Assembly: GCA_016801885.1 (NCBI GenBank)
Contig: CM028895.1
Location: forward strand, 21,162,001 to 21,226,000
Direction: 5' to 3'
Length of the DNA stretch: 64,000 nt
Origin: Toxotes chatareus
Lineage: Eukaryota; Chordata; Actinopteri; Toxotidae
Shown here piece by piece: positions 35,701 through 50,700 of the stretch. The position numbers and the translations under genes are program-made. The notes below the pieces were generated by a model that had not been told where the DNA came from, made no database searches, and worked only from the letters and a program-made list of their open reading frames with translations. How positions within the stretch are numbered: the stretch's first letter is position 1; each line of letters begins with the position of its first letter.

Positions 35701-38700
35701 GAAACACGGCATTGAATTAAGTGCTGATGGAATTATTTCCTTAAATTTAGCTACAGCACCATCAGATAGAATCTAGTAAAGACATTTTTCTCAAATGACA
35801 TGAAGTCTAGTAATAGGAAATCAGAAGTTTTTAAATAGCTGTCTGATAAAAGAGGATTCCGTGGAAAGAATATCTAATGTTCAATTTCAAAGATAAATGC
35901 AAGGTGGAGGGTGTGGTCAAGCAGTGAGTGGGTTTATTTACATGCTGAAAGAGTCTAATAATGTGATAAACACAGACCTAAGGTCCATTATCAACATCCA
36001 CATGAATATGAACATATCCTACTATAATTGCTTTATCTGTACTAAGGACTAAACCTAATAAAAACTCAGAGAAGTCTGATAAAAAAAAAAATATGGGTCA
36101 GGAGCGAGGTACACTATAACAAATAGAACTGACTCTAGCTTTCGAATGGAGTATAATTGAGTTTAGGTGTAATTATTTTCTTATTTATTTTAGGGTTAAT
36201 TAATAGACCTGAGATAAAAAATGGTAACTTTTGCATTTTTTGCATTATAAAAACACTTTGATCTTAATTAGTGATTATGAAAGTATGATACATGCAAATT
36301 TTTATGCAGATTGCAATTTTACCATATTTTATGATTTTGTAACAAAAGTGTCACCTAGTGGCTGATTGGTGCCAAGTTTTGCACAGAGCCTTGCATGGTC
36401 CTTGCACCTTGCTGAGTTCTCAAACCAGTTGGGGCTTGATTATTATGGTAATAAGAATCTCTACAAAAGCAATAGCTTTTGGTCCACTTGGTGTTTGCCC
36501 AATAAACATAGCAGTTTCAAGATGGTTCCTGCACCTGTCAGTGCTCAGGCAATAACAGTGATAGCAGTTTTAAGAGCGTCCTCACACCCAACATAAACAA
36601 GTAAACAACCTTTTTTATCTAAAGTGATTACGGTATTTTCAGCCATTTTGCCAACAGTTCACTGACATTATGTAGTTCTTCTCACCTTGTGGGAGATGTC
36701 AGAAATTCCTGATACCTTCAACTCAGAATTACAAATCAAAGGCTTGCTGTTTTTTCCACTTAAAGCTTCCCATTTTGCTCATAATTGAAGTCTGTACATT
36801 TGGACTTGAATGTGACATAAGTCCCAACTCATTTTTCCATTAAAGTCACAATGGTAGTTGTACTGCAATGTTTGCACTATATAAAAAAATACAGCATAAA
36901 CATTTGGGCCACTTGGTGCTTGCCCAACCAACATAGCAGTTTTAAGATGGTTCCTACACTGGTCAGTACTCAGGCAATAACAATGATACTTTACTTACTA
37001 GCATTTTTGAGGTGCTAAGTGTGTTCAAAAACTCATGAAACTTTGCACGTGTATCAGAAAAGACATCTGAAGTGATACAAAATGTACAAAATGATACAAA
37101 AAAAACCTTGTATTTGTGCAGTGTCCAGTGGTTGCAAATATGCTCATCTGTGTCAGATCGAATGGCATTCTCCTGGAGAATTTTCATGTTTCGCTATGAA
37201 ACGGGAAGTTGTTGTAACTCACATATACTTTAAGTCTGCCTCAGACTTCTACATTCTACATCTACAAAAATTTAGCCATAGTGATAGCACCGCCCACTGA
37301 TAACAGGAAAAGTCATGTGTTGTACTTTGATGTACGCCTATTTGCAGGTTCTCCAGATCCATTTCAGATTAGTAAAGAAAATTCTTATGATGTTGATGAC
37401 GCTATGTTGTGAAGCTTGTCAAGTCTGAAGGTAAATGGACGGGGGCTCAAGCCCCTTTTCAGGGTCTATTTGTTCACGTATCTGCCCTCATGTATGATAA
37501 ATATATTAATTTTTATATTTTTTTCTTTCCTGTTTGGATTCTACATTTCTGTCAGGTGCTATAACATTTTATGGTTCTCTTTTTGGTCTGTAAACATTAA
37601 CTCAAGGCCCCTCTAGCTTAGGCCTAGACATGTTAGGTCAACCAATAAGTGTCTTAAACTCAAGGGGTACCAGGAAATTAGAATAGAATAGAAAGCTTTT
37701 GTATTGTATTAGGATACAACGAGATTGCAGTGCAACTCCCTTCAGTGCATTAAACACAAAGTAAGGCATTAAAATACACAGGGACGTTAAAAAACAGTGC
37801 AATAAAATGTGAAAATAAAATAGCAGCATGTATTTGTAAAATAGCAGCATACTTAATAGCAGCCTATGAAAGATAAATAGTATAAAAAGTATAAAAGTAT
37901 AAAAAGTAGCAGCATGACCATAGATGATTAACTAGTTATTGTTTATTTAGTGTTCTTGTGGCCCATGGGAAGAAACTGTCCCTGAGTCTGGAGGTTCAGG
38001 ACTTTATTGATCTGTAGCGCCTGCCTGAGGGCAGCAGATCAAACAGATGGTGGACTGGGTGGGAGGAGTCTGACAGGATGGACTTGCCCTTCCTGAGTCA
38101 CTGGGAGCTGGAGATTTCCTCTAGGGACGGCAGAGGGCAGCCGATGATCTTATGGGCTGTGTTAATGATTCTCTGCCGTGACTTCATGTCCCTAGCCGAA
38201 CTCCCAGCATACCACGCTGTGGTGGAGTAGGTGAACACACTCTGGATAGTGGACTGATAGAAGGACCAGCAGCCTTTGCTTCAGTCTTTTTTTTTTTTGC
38301 ATTCATTGCAAAAATCAAGTTCTATAAACTCATCCACATAGTAAGTGAAGAACAATTGAAACAAGAGCAGAACTAGAGACAATGGATACATGCTGTGAAA
38401 AAAGGCACGTAACCTCCCTCTACTGTAAAATCTCAGGTCATTATTTTAGCATTAGGTGCCAAACCTTCTACTGGACAAAAATATTTGGAAACATGATTTC
38501 TACACATGACCAGAGACAGACCTTGATGATTAAAACCAGAGAACATGAATTCAGACTTGAAAGCCAGAGCTTGTAAACGGTTATTAATCTGACTTGTGCT
38601 GCAGCACTCACTTTTGCTTACATCAGGGCTTTTCACAGCCAAATGCTCACAGCCACTCGTAACGCAGTATAATAACACCGAGTTTTTTGGCGTGGACAGT

Positions 38701-41700
38701 TATTGACCTCAGAAGCAGTCAAACCCTGTATGATAATGGACAGGATAAAGCAGAGCACAGCCACTGCAGCTGAACCTGGAAAGCTGCTGTTGATCAGTGT
38801 GAGTGTAGTTTCACTACTGGACACATTCAGTGGCACACAAGAGGAACACATAAACCAAGAACTTCACTGTAAAGCCATGCTACTCTATAACTAACGGTTC
38901 TCACATATTTGACAAGTGGAAGTGAGTGCTGTAACTGCAGGCCTTAGTACTAAAAGTTAACACTGAGATGGCCATTAGTCTTGTTTAGATAGAGTTTAGG
39001 TAGGGAAATGGGCAAGACCAGAGAGCTATCAGGGATCAGATCAGTTTTCTTTCTAGAAAAGATGAGCTGTTGAATGAGCTGAAGGCATCAGCCTTCAGGG
39101 AGACAGGGTGAGTGCAGCTGCTAAGGCTCACTGACCTCAGATCATCATGCCAGGACCTGTAATGCTGCTACATCACACGCTCTTGCAGTAAAACTTTAAG
39201 ACAAGTAGCTGTGTACTATAAATGGTCTCCCTTGAACAGACGTTAAGTACTTTCACATACACATTGCAACCCTGAACTTTTCTAGGCATTACTTGGAGGA
39301 GCTGTATGTAAGAATGTAAATGTCTGAAACAGTTAAACCACGTGATAAACGGACTTTACCTTTCCAGCTGCATAGTACAAAGTCCATGTAATGTCCAGTT
39401 GAGCTGATGTGTGAACTGAGCCGGTCATTGTCCAGATAATTCACAGTGACTGAGTGAGTGTGTTAATGACATTTCTATCCCATCTCCTGCCCACCCTACC
39501 AAGGTATCACCAAAACCAAACTGAGTATTTCCTGTAGGTATTAATGCATCTGACATGGACAGTCTCCTGTTGTTTGTTTGTTGTTTGTTTCTACATGTGT
39601 GGACAATTGGGAAGGAAAAAAGAAAAGGAAATTGTCAACAACAACAACAATTGTTGACAGCAGCATTCTCTGTACACCTGTGTATTTAAACACTCTTTTC
39701 TAAAGCTTAGAAAGAGCACTCTCTGTTTGCTGTGATATCCTAGGCCTGCTAACACTAGAACTGATATATGCAGTGATAACTGCACACATTTTTAGCTCAA
39801 GGTTAAATCAAGTCTTCAGGTCTTGAAAGCTTCTCCCAGGAAATTAATTATTCAGTATTTTGTCCAGTCATGGTGGCTGCAACAACAAAAATACACTCAA
39901 AAGCAATAGCATTTGGGCCCAAGAAGCAGGCTTGACTTGAGGATATGTAAGGCTTTTGGTATGGTTTAAACAAACAAATTCATATTAATTTGTATTTTCC
40001 AAACATGTCTAAAAGCAAAAGTGTTTCCATTATTCTGAGTTACCATACTGGAAGGTGGGCTACAAAGCCTGCTGTCACAGCCGCCTCCTAGCTGCAACAT
40101 ACTGCCCTCCATATTCAAGTCAGTTTTATTTGTATTGCACCAAATCATAACAGAAGTTATCTCAGGGCACTTTTCCTATAGAACAGGTCTATACTGTACT
40201 CTATACCGTTTTTAACAGATAGAAACCTTGAACAGAATTAGACTTATGGTGGTCTGCCTCAACCAGTTAGCTTAGGAGACAAAGAGATACAGGGGGGTTA
40301 GGGGGGACTAATAGACTAAGAATAAGTCTATTATTATTAGTCTATTAGTAATAGACTAATAAACTAATAATAAGGTTAACAATAACAATAATAAAACTAC
40401 TGTTGATAAGATGATTAATAGGACTTGTAATAATAATTAATGAGACTAATAATGGAGTCAGTAGGTGGGCCAGAGCTGCAGATCCAGACTCTACAGCTCT
40501 GGAGGCAGATGAACCTGCAGAGCTGCAAAACTACAGGAAAGAGCTCTCACTGGCTAATCTTACACTGTGTACCCTAAGGAAGCATCATATGAATGAATGG
40601 GTGACAGAGGGTCAGGGTTGACCACACTACTGATAAAGTTACTAGCAGTGTTGGGAAATTGGTGACCATTTCCTCCTTTTCCCCATATTATCCTACACCA
40701 GCTCACTATTTATATAAGCACCACCTTGAGTTAGAGTAATTCCTGCACTCTTTCTAATAGTACACCTGTTATGGCAAAGCTGGTATTAAAACCTTAGCTC
40801 CTTTTAGTCAAATTGTGATATAAACTAAGGGGCCTGCTTGCATTTCTACTGAGTCTGAAGAACCATTAAGGTTGAACATTAAGACACAAAATAAGCAACT
40901 GCTTTGGTTGACACAGGTTTGATCTGTCACATTTTGTGCAATAACCTCTGCCCTGCATACCCCTGGCCTTCTAGGCACAGTACCAAGCAGGGCTTGGTAC
41001 CACAAACAAGATTAGACCTTGCTTCCTCTGAACAAAACAATAGATAAGGTTCCTTAGTCTGTAAATGGTCCCTAGATTCCTGGAAAAGTTACTGTGGTTG
41101 AAAAGGGCTAATGGATCTCATGGATCAGCTATATGAGTCCCAACTGTTAGCTGGCATTACACAGTTTCCCTTGGGACTATACAAGTAATGAAGCTGATGA
41201 TTAATTAATTCAGACAATATTCTCCTGAGACCTGCATAACAGATCAAGTATTTTTTTGAGTCTGCATTTACATCACTAGCAACCTGCAGCTATATCCTCC
41301 CTGACTCACTGTTGTAGTGAATACTAGCTGAATATTAGCTGTTTGCATGTTGTGGGCGAAGGGGATCCAGGGTGCAGTGCGCAAAAACTGTGGGATGCAC
41401 TGTGTAGTCCTGTCCTGCATAACATAATGTGAACTTTGGAACGGAAGACTGCCAACTCTATGACTGTAAATTTTTCATGACACGGGCACTATTTTGGGTT
41501 GGGATGGGGATCCCAAATTATTAGGGCAAAGAGTCGGGGCCCCTTGAAATGTATTTACTGTCAGTGTTGTTGTTGACTTTGGATGCCTTGTTCATCAAAA
41601 TCAATTCCATGCAGTGATGGATTCTGTCAGAAATCTTTCTGTAAAGAAGTTTACTCCAAATATATCATTGCAGAGCATAGATTATCAGGTGTTGAGAATT

Positions 41701-44700
41701 GAGAAAACTAGATTAAAGCAAAGGACAGAGGAAGTGAATGGATATCTTTAACACCCTGTTTTAGTTTTATCTCACTCATTTAAGCATTCAATTAAAAATG
41801 CATCAGATCCGGAGCACACCCCATGACCACAGACATTCCACTCACAGCTCTGTCATATCCTTGCACTCTGTCCTGCCACTATCAACTGAGACACATCATT
41901 TCTCTGTGCCTTCCATAAGAGGGAAAGGCTTAAGAAGAAGAAGAGAAGAATTCTTTTTATTATCCAAGTATGTTTTTTTTACACATACGGGAAATTAAAT
42001 TCTCTGCATTTTACCCACAAGTGAACGAAAGACACACACATGCACTAGTGATGCATCTCCTTCACCACCACAAATGCATCTCTTTCTCCACGGTCGAGGG
42101 ATCAAACCAGCGACCCTCCAATTTCAGGATGGTCCAAAGTCCAAAGCCACACTCTTTACTTGCTGCCCCAGGGAAGGCAGGGGAGATTAGGGGAGCTTCA
42201 CTACATTGTCATAGTTACAATAATAACCACCTGGATAAAGCTGGTGAACAGTGGTCATGGTTACAAGAAACGACACTGTCAGTTTGAAACAGGAAGCCAA
42301 CAATGGATTCTGATCTTATAGTCCAATGTTTTGTCGACCTGTCCTTCCTCCCAAATTCTATCATGATTACTATTGTCACTAGAGCTGTTTATCACTTGCA
42401 CATAAATACTCTCACCAAACACTGTTAGGAACACCTATACATCTGCTTCTTCATGAAATTGTCCAATCAGCCATGTAGCAGCAGAAAAATGTATAAAATA
42501 TTGTAGATACAAGTCAGGAACTTCAGCTAATGTTCGCCTCAAACATCAGAATGAAAAAATATGATCTCAGTGACTTTGATGATTGTGACGTGGCATGATT
42601 GTCTCTACAGTTAAAAAAAAAAAAATCCAGTTAGCAGCAGTTTTATGGATGATAACCCTTTGTTGATGAGAGAGTTCAGAGGAGGATGGTCAGACTGGTT
42701 GACAGAAAGACTATGCTAACTCAGATGACCACTCTTTACAAGTGTACTGAGCAGAAACGCAGCAGAAGACATCTGAGTCTCTTGAATTGTTTGGGTGAAA
42801 AGTCACTGTATGAGAAACAGTCTCCCAACTTAAAACTGTCACAAGTACATATTGAACAGCAATCAGGAGCAAAGTTAATGTTGGAAAAAGAACAGATGGA
42901 GATACAAATAGAATAGTGATATCAGAAATCTGTTTACCTCAGCATGGCTGCTAACATGTTTGACAGTGAGCTCCACTGGATTAATCTGTAGATCAGTCAG
43001 CATCATGGCTTTATCCACCAGTAAGGTCACTGAGATCAGGACCATGGCATTTTTTTCCAAAATCTATATGATAAAGTTCTGAAACAATTTTCTCATCTGA
43101 TTACCGGTGTTGTGGCTTGTGTGTGGGGGGTCTGAACCCCATAGGTTTAACATACTCTGCTCCTCTTTTCTCATCTTTCGCATCTTTTCTCTCTCTTTTT
43201 CCTCTTTTTTTCAGTTCCCTCATCTTTCCCATATGGCTTCCCTTCCCAAAGCTGAGCTTTGAGTGATGCAGTCTTTTAGTTTTCATCTGTGTCAGTGAAG
43301 AAAGTAAACAGAGGGTCAATTGTTATTCAAATGCAGATGTTACTGGCCTGTGCTAGGATAATCTTTTGATAACAATAAAAATTATATAGGGGTACATATA
43401 GGTTTGAAAACAATTTAGTGGTCCAACAGGTGATGATGATCACATGGTGACTGATGTGTGAGAGATTTGCTGAGGAGGATGATAAGGTTACAAAGTGGTG
43501 GGAGTTATTTTAGGCATCCTGTGTCAGAAAGGCAAAAGTTCTGTTCATTTTTAATTCATAGACAACATTAGGTGTTGAAGCACTTAAAGGATTGGATGGG
43601 CTTAGGGTTAGGGGAATGGACCTTAAGAATGAATGCTAAAACTATAAAAGAGTGTTACAATCAGTGGGCTTTCAATAGTATCAATAGTTTTGTTTCTGTC
43701 TTTAGAGATTTCTAAATCTGAAAAGCTGATTCTGTTTGGGTTGCTTTCTTCTCTAAATTTGAGAAAAGAAATTGTGTTGTTTAAATAACTGGCTAATTTG
43801 ACCAGTTTGATTTTGGACAGGAAGGGGTGATGGTCTACATTAGCTTCCCAGTTTCCAACAACAAGGTTACCATAATTGGGAACCACTGCTTCTCCCATAG
43901 CAATTCTAGAAATTTAGTATTGATTTTCGTATTTGAGACTATTTTTGTGAGAATCAAGTGGTTCTTGGTTCTCACTGGTTTTCCTGACTTGGTTTGAGAG
44001 AATATAGCGCACCCGTTTGAACTTCAGTGCAGGAGAAGTGCACCTGTTTCCATTTATGAACTCAGTATATATATTTAGTCAGTAATATTTTTTAGATGGA
44101 GTCATCATTCAGATTCAGATTCAGAGAACTTTATTGTCATTCCTTCTACGTTCAGGTACGTATTAGGAATGAGATTACGTTGCACCAGCTCAGAAGATCA
44201 CAGTAGAGTTAGAGAAGGAACAGTAGAGAAGGGAAAAAAAAACCCACAATAAGGTACAGAAAAATAAATTACCATAAAAATAAATAAAAATACCTTAAAA
44301 ATACACAAAGTATTTACAAATAACAAAGCAGCGCCGTCGTATAGGGGGGAAAGGTGATGACAATTATAAGGGCCCACAGCCCGCTAGGGCCCACGCACAG
44401 CCCCCAGTAGCCTCTATGACAAAATGATTATGCATACACTGAACTAATATATATTCATACGAATGACTCTGAATTAAAACAAAGCCACAAGTCATACAAT
44501 ATTCTAATTTTAATAATTTCAATAACCCCCTTGGCCCCTTTTTAAAAAATGGTTTGGTCCACACCGCTGTTCGTTCTTCCTCAAGTGAGCGGAGCGCTAG
44601 CGAACTCCAGCAGGGTTAGGATGGCCCCCAAAAAACAAGTCCGGACACCAAAAAAGACTTGAGAAGGAGGCCAGGAGTAGGAGCAGCAGAGCAGGGGCCC

Positions 44701-47700
44701 AGGACATTAAAAACTTTTTTTCTGTGAATGGTGAGAGTAAAACTATGAAACAATTAGGCTACTTGTTCATTCATTTCTGTCTGTAACATTACGTTTGACG
44801 GGGCGCAGGCTGGAGCCTGCGTTAACTGTCATCTGGCTGCGCTACACTCTGGACAAGTCACCAGTTCATTTAAAAAATAAAAAAGTCGCCAGTTCATTGT
44901 AGAGTAACGGTTCCTAGAGTAGCTATAACTGAACGTTACTAATTTAGGGGCTACAGTCAGTGACTGAGTGTTTCACACATATCACTGTCGGACAGTGCTC
45001 CAGTATGCGCCCACTCAGAGGCTGCATTGAATTGTATTATGACGCATTCAAGTTCTACTCAGTAATTATGAGCATCTGACGAAGGTCAATTACGTTATCA
45101 TGATGTGTTCAATGTGGTCTTGTAAAATGTGTTATTAGTGGGACATTTGAATTGCCTAAATACCCAGAAGTTAAATGTTCAAAGATTTGTTGTTGTAATA
45201 TAAAATAAAAGACACCATAATAGCTGACAACAACAAAGTAAAAAAGACTATTAAGAATTTTGGACAGTTTACACTGACTTTTGAATGGTTTAAAAATATT
45301 TTTTGCCTGAGAAGGTGAAGCTGTCCACCTAGAGCTATGGTACTAAGAAGCCCATTTAGATTTTGTCCAAGAATAGCTTAGTTCTGCATTAGTTTTTCCA
45401 TGAAACATAACATTTAATGTTTACAATATATATAATGGAACAATAAACCTTTATGCTCTGCTGCTCCAGAATCAGCAGTGGCTGCTTCATCTGAGTTTGA
45501 CCCCACAGCAGATGCTCACTCCCAGCAGTCCACTGATGCCTTTGATGGTGAGTGAGTGATGTAGACACTGGTTGGCTGTTTTGGTTATCAGTGAACAGCT
45601 GTACCACTGGCAGTGCCTAAGACATTAATCAACACCTTGGCTATTTCAATTATATAATAGCAAAATATAGGCTACATTTTTAATAACTCAATTTATGTCA
45701 CTGTATTATTTACCTGTGGACTATCTTGAGCCAGGACACTTTGTTTTTTTGCATATCAGTGCTTGGTTGTTAAATACAATAAAATACCCACTGCCTATTT
45801 GTTGAGTGGTTAATTGAAAATGCATTTGCAGGAATAGAATGCATTCTGTCTTTATGATGATATTGATCTGAAAATTATAAAAAAAAATGCAGGTCATAAA
45901 AAGAAAAGGTATTTGCAATCAGAGGTGTAATAACGTGTTGCTAATCAGTGAAATGAGAATAAGACAACTAATAATACATAATTTACATAATGATACTCTG
46001 ACTTGTGAAGTCGTTCGTCGTAAAAAAGGAAACAAATTGAGTGCATTACACCAGGAACCGTCAAGAACACTGAAAAACAAGAAAACTGAAGGTGGCAATG
46101 AATGAGGTAGAGGGGCCCACACCGATATTCTTTCAGGAGGCCCAGAACTCCTAGCAACTGCCCTGTAACAAAGTACGTATTTTCAGCGAGACTGTGCATA
46201 GTGGAGGTTGAGGACGGTAAGAACATACACATATATATTTATATATACACCGATATATCTATATCTTTCCAAATATATGCATTTTTAAATATATTTATTT
46301 ATATATACATACAGCCATTTATGTTAATAGTAATGTTATTATTTATTTATTTATAAATTAAGTATAAAAGTGTAAATAAATAGCCATGGTTATGGTATAC
46401 ATGGTATACAGTATATACAGAAAGTGCAGAGAACTATATATATATAATAGTGTTTATTATACTGTTTATTATATAGTAATTGCACATGTCCAGGGTGGAG
46501 TAAATAAATATACACAGGAAATAGGAAATATGGTCCCTGAGCAAACTATTGCACATGTAATGCAGCAGCTAAAGAATTTCAATATGAAAAAGTGAAAAGT
46601 GTGGGTCAGTGTCCTGTTGGAAGGCTACAGAGCATTCAGGAGTCTGATAGCCTGTGGAATGAAGGAGTTGTGGAACCTAGTTGTTCTGCTTCTGATGCTG
46701 CGGTACCTCTTTCCAGAGGCCAAAAGCGAGAACAGTCTGTGATGTGGGTGTGAGTTGTCTCTGATGATGTTGTGAGCCCGAGACAGGCAGCATTTGTGTC
46801 CAGTGTCCTGGACCACAGGCAGAGAGGTCCCGATGATTTTCTCCGCTGTCCTCACCACCCTCTGGAGGCTTTTCCAGTCCGCAGCTGCCGCACCACACAG
46901 AGATACAGTTTGTGAGTACACTCTCTATGGTACTTCTGTAGAAGGTGGTGAGGATGGGAGGGGGGAGGTGTGATCTCCTCATCCTGCGGAGGAAGTGTAG
47001 ACGCTGCTGTGCTCGTTTCACCAGAGACATGGTGTTGTCAGACCAGGTTAGTTTATTTGTTAGGTGCACCCCGAGGAACTTGGTGCTCCCCACCACCTCC
47101 ACAGCTGTGTTGTCAATTAGCAGTGGGGAGTGGCATGGCTGGTTCTTCCGGAAAAAGGATGTATCACAGAGCTTCTGTGGCATAAAGAGACATAACCCTG
47201 ACGCATTCTGGCTTGTAGTGAGAGTTTTAGTGTCCTTCAGTCTAAATGGAGATGTTTTTCAAGCTGATAGTGATACACTTTTGAGGAAAACATTTGTCTT
47301 CTTTAAATATTCTGGAAGAAAATGTAAACAAATATAGGCAGCTTATAGTATAGTGACTATACTATAAAGCTGCTTATATTTGTTTACATTTTCTTGTCAT
47401 TTTCTTGACTATACTATAGTCAGCCTTCAGTATCCCACACTGGTGGAGCATAAGCTGTTCTTACCTTGAGTACTGCAGAATCCTTTCTGAAATAGAACAT
47501 AAAAGTGATTTCATGGAAGTGGGGGCGATGTGACAACTGATAAGCATGGCTTGGAGAAGTGCCAGCTGCTCCACTATCTCAGCCCAGAGGTTTAGCTGTA
47601 GAATGGGTAGGCCTCTGCCACAGTCAAGGATCCATAACCAGATGATCACTTCAACCCTCTCTTTCTGTTCCAGGAGTGAGCAGGCGACAGCATCCCTCGG

Positions 47701-50700
47701 CAACATTTCCAGGCTTGGCTTCCCTTTGATTTAAATGGGAGTAGAAAGGCCACAGAGCTCCCTTCACTTTTCATCACCTTCTGTGCTGAGGCGCTGCCTC
47801 CCAATCTCTCTCTGAAGCACAGGGAAAAAACATATGACTCTGTGTGGCTACATTTTGTCACTGAATTTAAGAGAAAATTCTGCTTTGTTACAGCTACATC
47901 ATTTCTATCTGAACTCTTTGACATCATTACATGGAATTTGAAAGTGCAATCGGACTCAGTTCTTGTGACATCCACACAGTCAGGTTGTATGGATGTCACA
48001 GGAACTGATACCAAATTGCTGTGTAAAGTACAGATGCAGAGACAGGTCTGTTATGATCTGGGGAAAAATGTTGGGGGTGGGCAGGTTCCACATACAATAA
48101 TGGTAATAGTACCACTAAAAACTAAAGCAACACTGAAAATAATCTGAAGACAATATTAGGACTATTAATAGGACTAACGATAATACAAACAATAATAATA
48201 GTAAGAGTAATTATAGTAAGACTGATAATAATTGCTAATGAGACTAATTATGGGGGTAGTTGGTGGCCCCAGGAGAGAAGAGAAGAGAGACAAGAAAGCA
48301 CAAAACTACAGGAGAGGCTGAGTTTTTAACAAACATTACAAAACAATGGGAGGAGAAGCTGAGGTAGTAACAAACATTAATGGGATATGAATGTGAACAG
48401 AAGGGGAGGGAGAGGAGAAGAGAGGACCTTGGTCCATCATGGGTGATGAGCTCAGTACATCATGTGTTATCAGCTGACTGCATTTTCTAAACCCATTCTG
48501 CTGAGAGGGAGGCCGCAGATTCCTGACCAATTGAGGAGGAGACGCCCGGGATGCAGGGCCAAATGGAAAACAAGGAGGAGAAAGTATAAACCCTTTCTTC
48601 AGTCTGTTGTTATGAGATATGAGGTTCCTGGTGAATAAACGGGACAAGGCCCAAAGTCTTTTATTTCTAGACCCAAAGCCCCATAGCAAGCTCAGTTTTG
48701 CTCAGTCTGCTCAGCGTAGGTAAATAAATGAAATGACTGAAACCCAAACTAAACATGTTCATTAGCCTGTTACTTAATTACAACCTACTTTGTCTACATT
48801 ATTGTCTAATACTACTTAGCTAGGTGTTGACTACCACATAATAATCATAGCCTGAGTCAATCTAACATTTGATCGTGTGGTCAGTTATAATTTGACTAAT
48901 GTATGTAAGCTTGCCACTGTAGGAATAGTGGTTACATACCCTTTGAAACAAGCCACAACTTAACCATTTGTGGGCGTGCATATGCATGTGTCATAGGTGT
49001 GCGTACACTACTCCTCTGATGTTTACTTATGTTTTACTTAATGTTACACACAACAGTGAACTTACTTGATGTCAGTGTCCTGCTATGCTAATGGGCTATT
49101 TTACTAGGAGTGAGAGTCAGATTCAAGTCAGCAGAACCCCAACAAACAAATTATTCATATTAAGTATGATGTCAAAATGAGTACATAGTGCATTCAAACT
49201 GCATAGTATGTGGATATTGTGTACACGAGGAATGCACAGATGTACACTGAAATAAATTTGGAGTGAAATTTACTTAAAAAAAGCTTGGCAAGTTTTTGCA
49301 CTCAGAAAGTGCTTGTAATCTTTACTCCGGGTGTTTTTAAGTAATATTTACTTACTAGAACCAGTTATTTTCTTGACAAATACCTAAGTAAATTGCTCTG
49401 GAAATACTCACCTATAGATTGTAACTTTCACAAAGATTACTATTGCATCTAAATACAAAACCCAAGTAAACATTGCTGGTGTGTCTGTGTTTTTTTTTAC
49501 CAACCTTTTGTTTGTTATAATCTATGTAATTATTAAGTAAGATTTATTATGGATGTATTAATTCAATTCAATTCAATTTTATTTATATAGCGCCTTCCAT
49601 AATCAAAATTGTCTCAAAGCGCTTTACAGAGACCCAGAGCCTGACCCCAGAGCAAGCACTTAAGGCAATGGCAAGGAAAAACTCCCTTTTAACAGGAAGA
49701 AACCTTGAGCAGAACCTGGCTCAGATGGGGGACCCTCCTGCCGGTGTCCGGGCTGGGTGAAAGGAGGAAGATAGGACAGCTAGGAATGGAGGAGAGGGGG
49801 AGAAGGACATGCAGCATAATACAGACAATGGACAATGTATGCTCAGCAGATTACAGTTATGATAGGGAACAGAGCACAGAGGCAAAGAAAAAAAACTATT
49901 ATTTGAATTTAATTAAATATTTTTAGTATTTTATTTAAATAATGTAATATTTACCAAAAAATACATATTTGCTGCCAAGGGGATGTTTGAAGGATATGCT
50001 TTTATTTAACACCTGAAACGGAATAGATATATTTAAAATATCTACAAATTATTATAAGCAAAAACATAAAATGTGGTCAACTGACTTCTTGCTTGCTTCT
50101 TAATTCTAAATTTTAGAATAGTAAAAATATCAACTCTGTCCATTAACACTGGCTCACACCAAGTTTCTTGTGGTGAGTCTGGTTCTTCAAAAATTTCAAA
50201 GATGTTGAGAACAAAACGACTATATCAACTGTCCATCAGCACATGTAACTGTCAAAATCACTGACAAAATGCAAACAAAAACTGTTTGTGCTGGACAAAA
50301 GCACAATATCAACATTGGAACACTCACGCTAAAAGTTTCTTGTGGAGAGACTGGACCTTTGCTGACATTTTCAGGATGTCAAGCTCACGAAACAGCTTCT
50401 GAAATACTTCAAGTGCATATTTCAGTTTCAGGGGGTAACTTAAGTTGACAGCATAGATGACACCCATAAGCAGAAGGCAAGCATTTGTCACACTTCTGCA
50501 GTCATCCAGAACTTCTGTCCCCTCAATGATGACTGACACATATGTGGGACCTTGGTTTTCCTGTGCCACGTTGGGATGGATGACAATGAGCTTCATGATG
50601 TGATTCTTGCAGTCCTCTTTCACTGCTTCTTGGCTGACATCCTGTGAAAACACATAAGCCACAATTAGAAGTCAATAACTAAGAATAAATTTCAAGTAAA

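Larger units (their letters stand above)
44104..47190 (-). mobile_element. LINE fragment interrupted by hAT element B
   Basis: The antisense LINE 3' end starts at 'gattcagattcagagaactttattgtcattcc' (44110). It is cut at 44328 by hAT element B and resumes at 46174 ('tacgtattttcagcgagactgtgcat'). At 47190-46620 it gives reverse-transcriptase C-terminal text on the minus strand: STKFLGVHLTNKLTWSDN, RAQQRLHFLRRMRR, TIESVLTNCISVWCG and SGKRYRSIRSRTTR. Frame breaks are present. It is 5' truncated. Confidence 0.8.
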
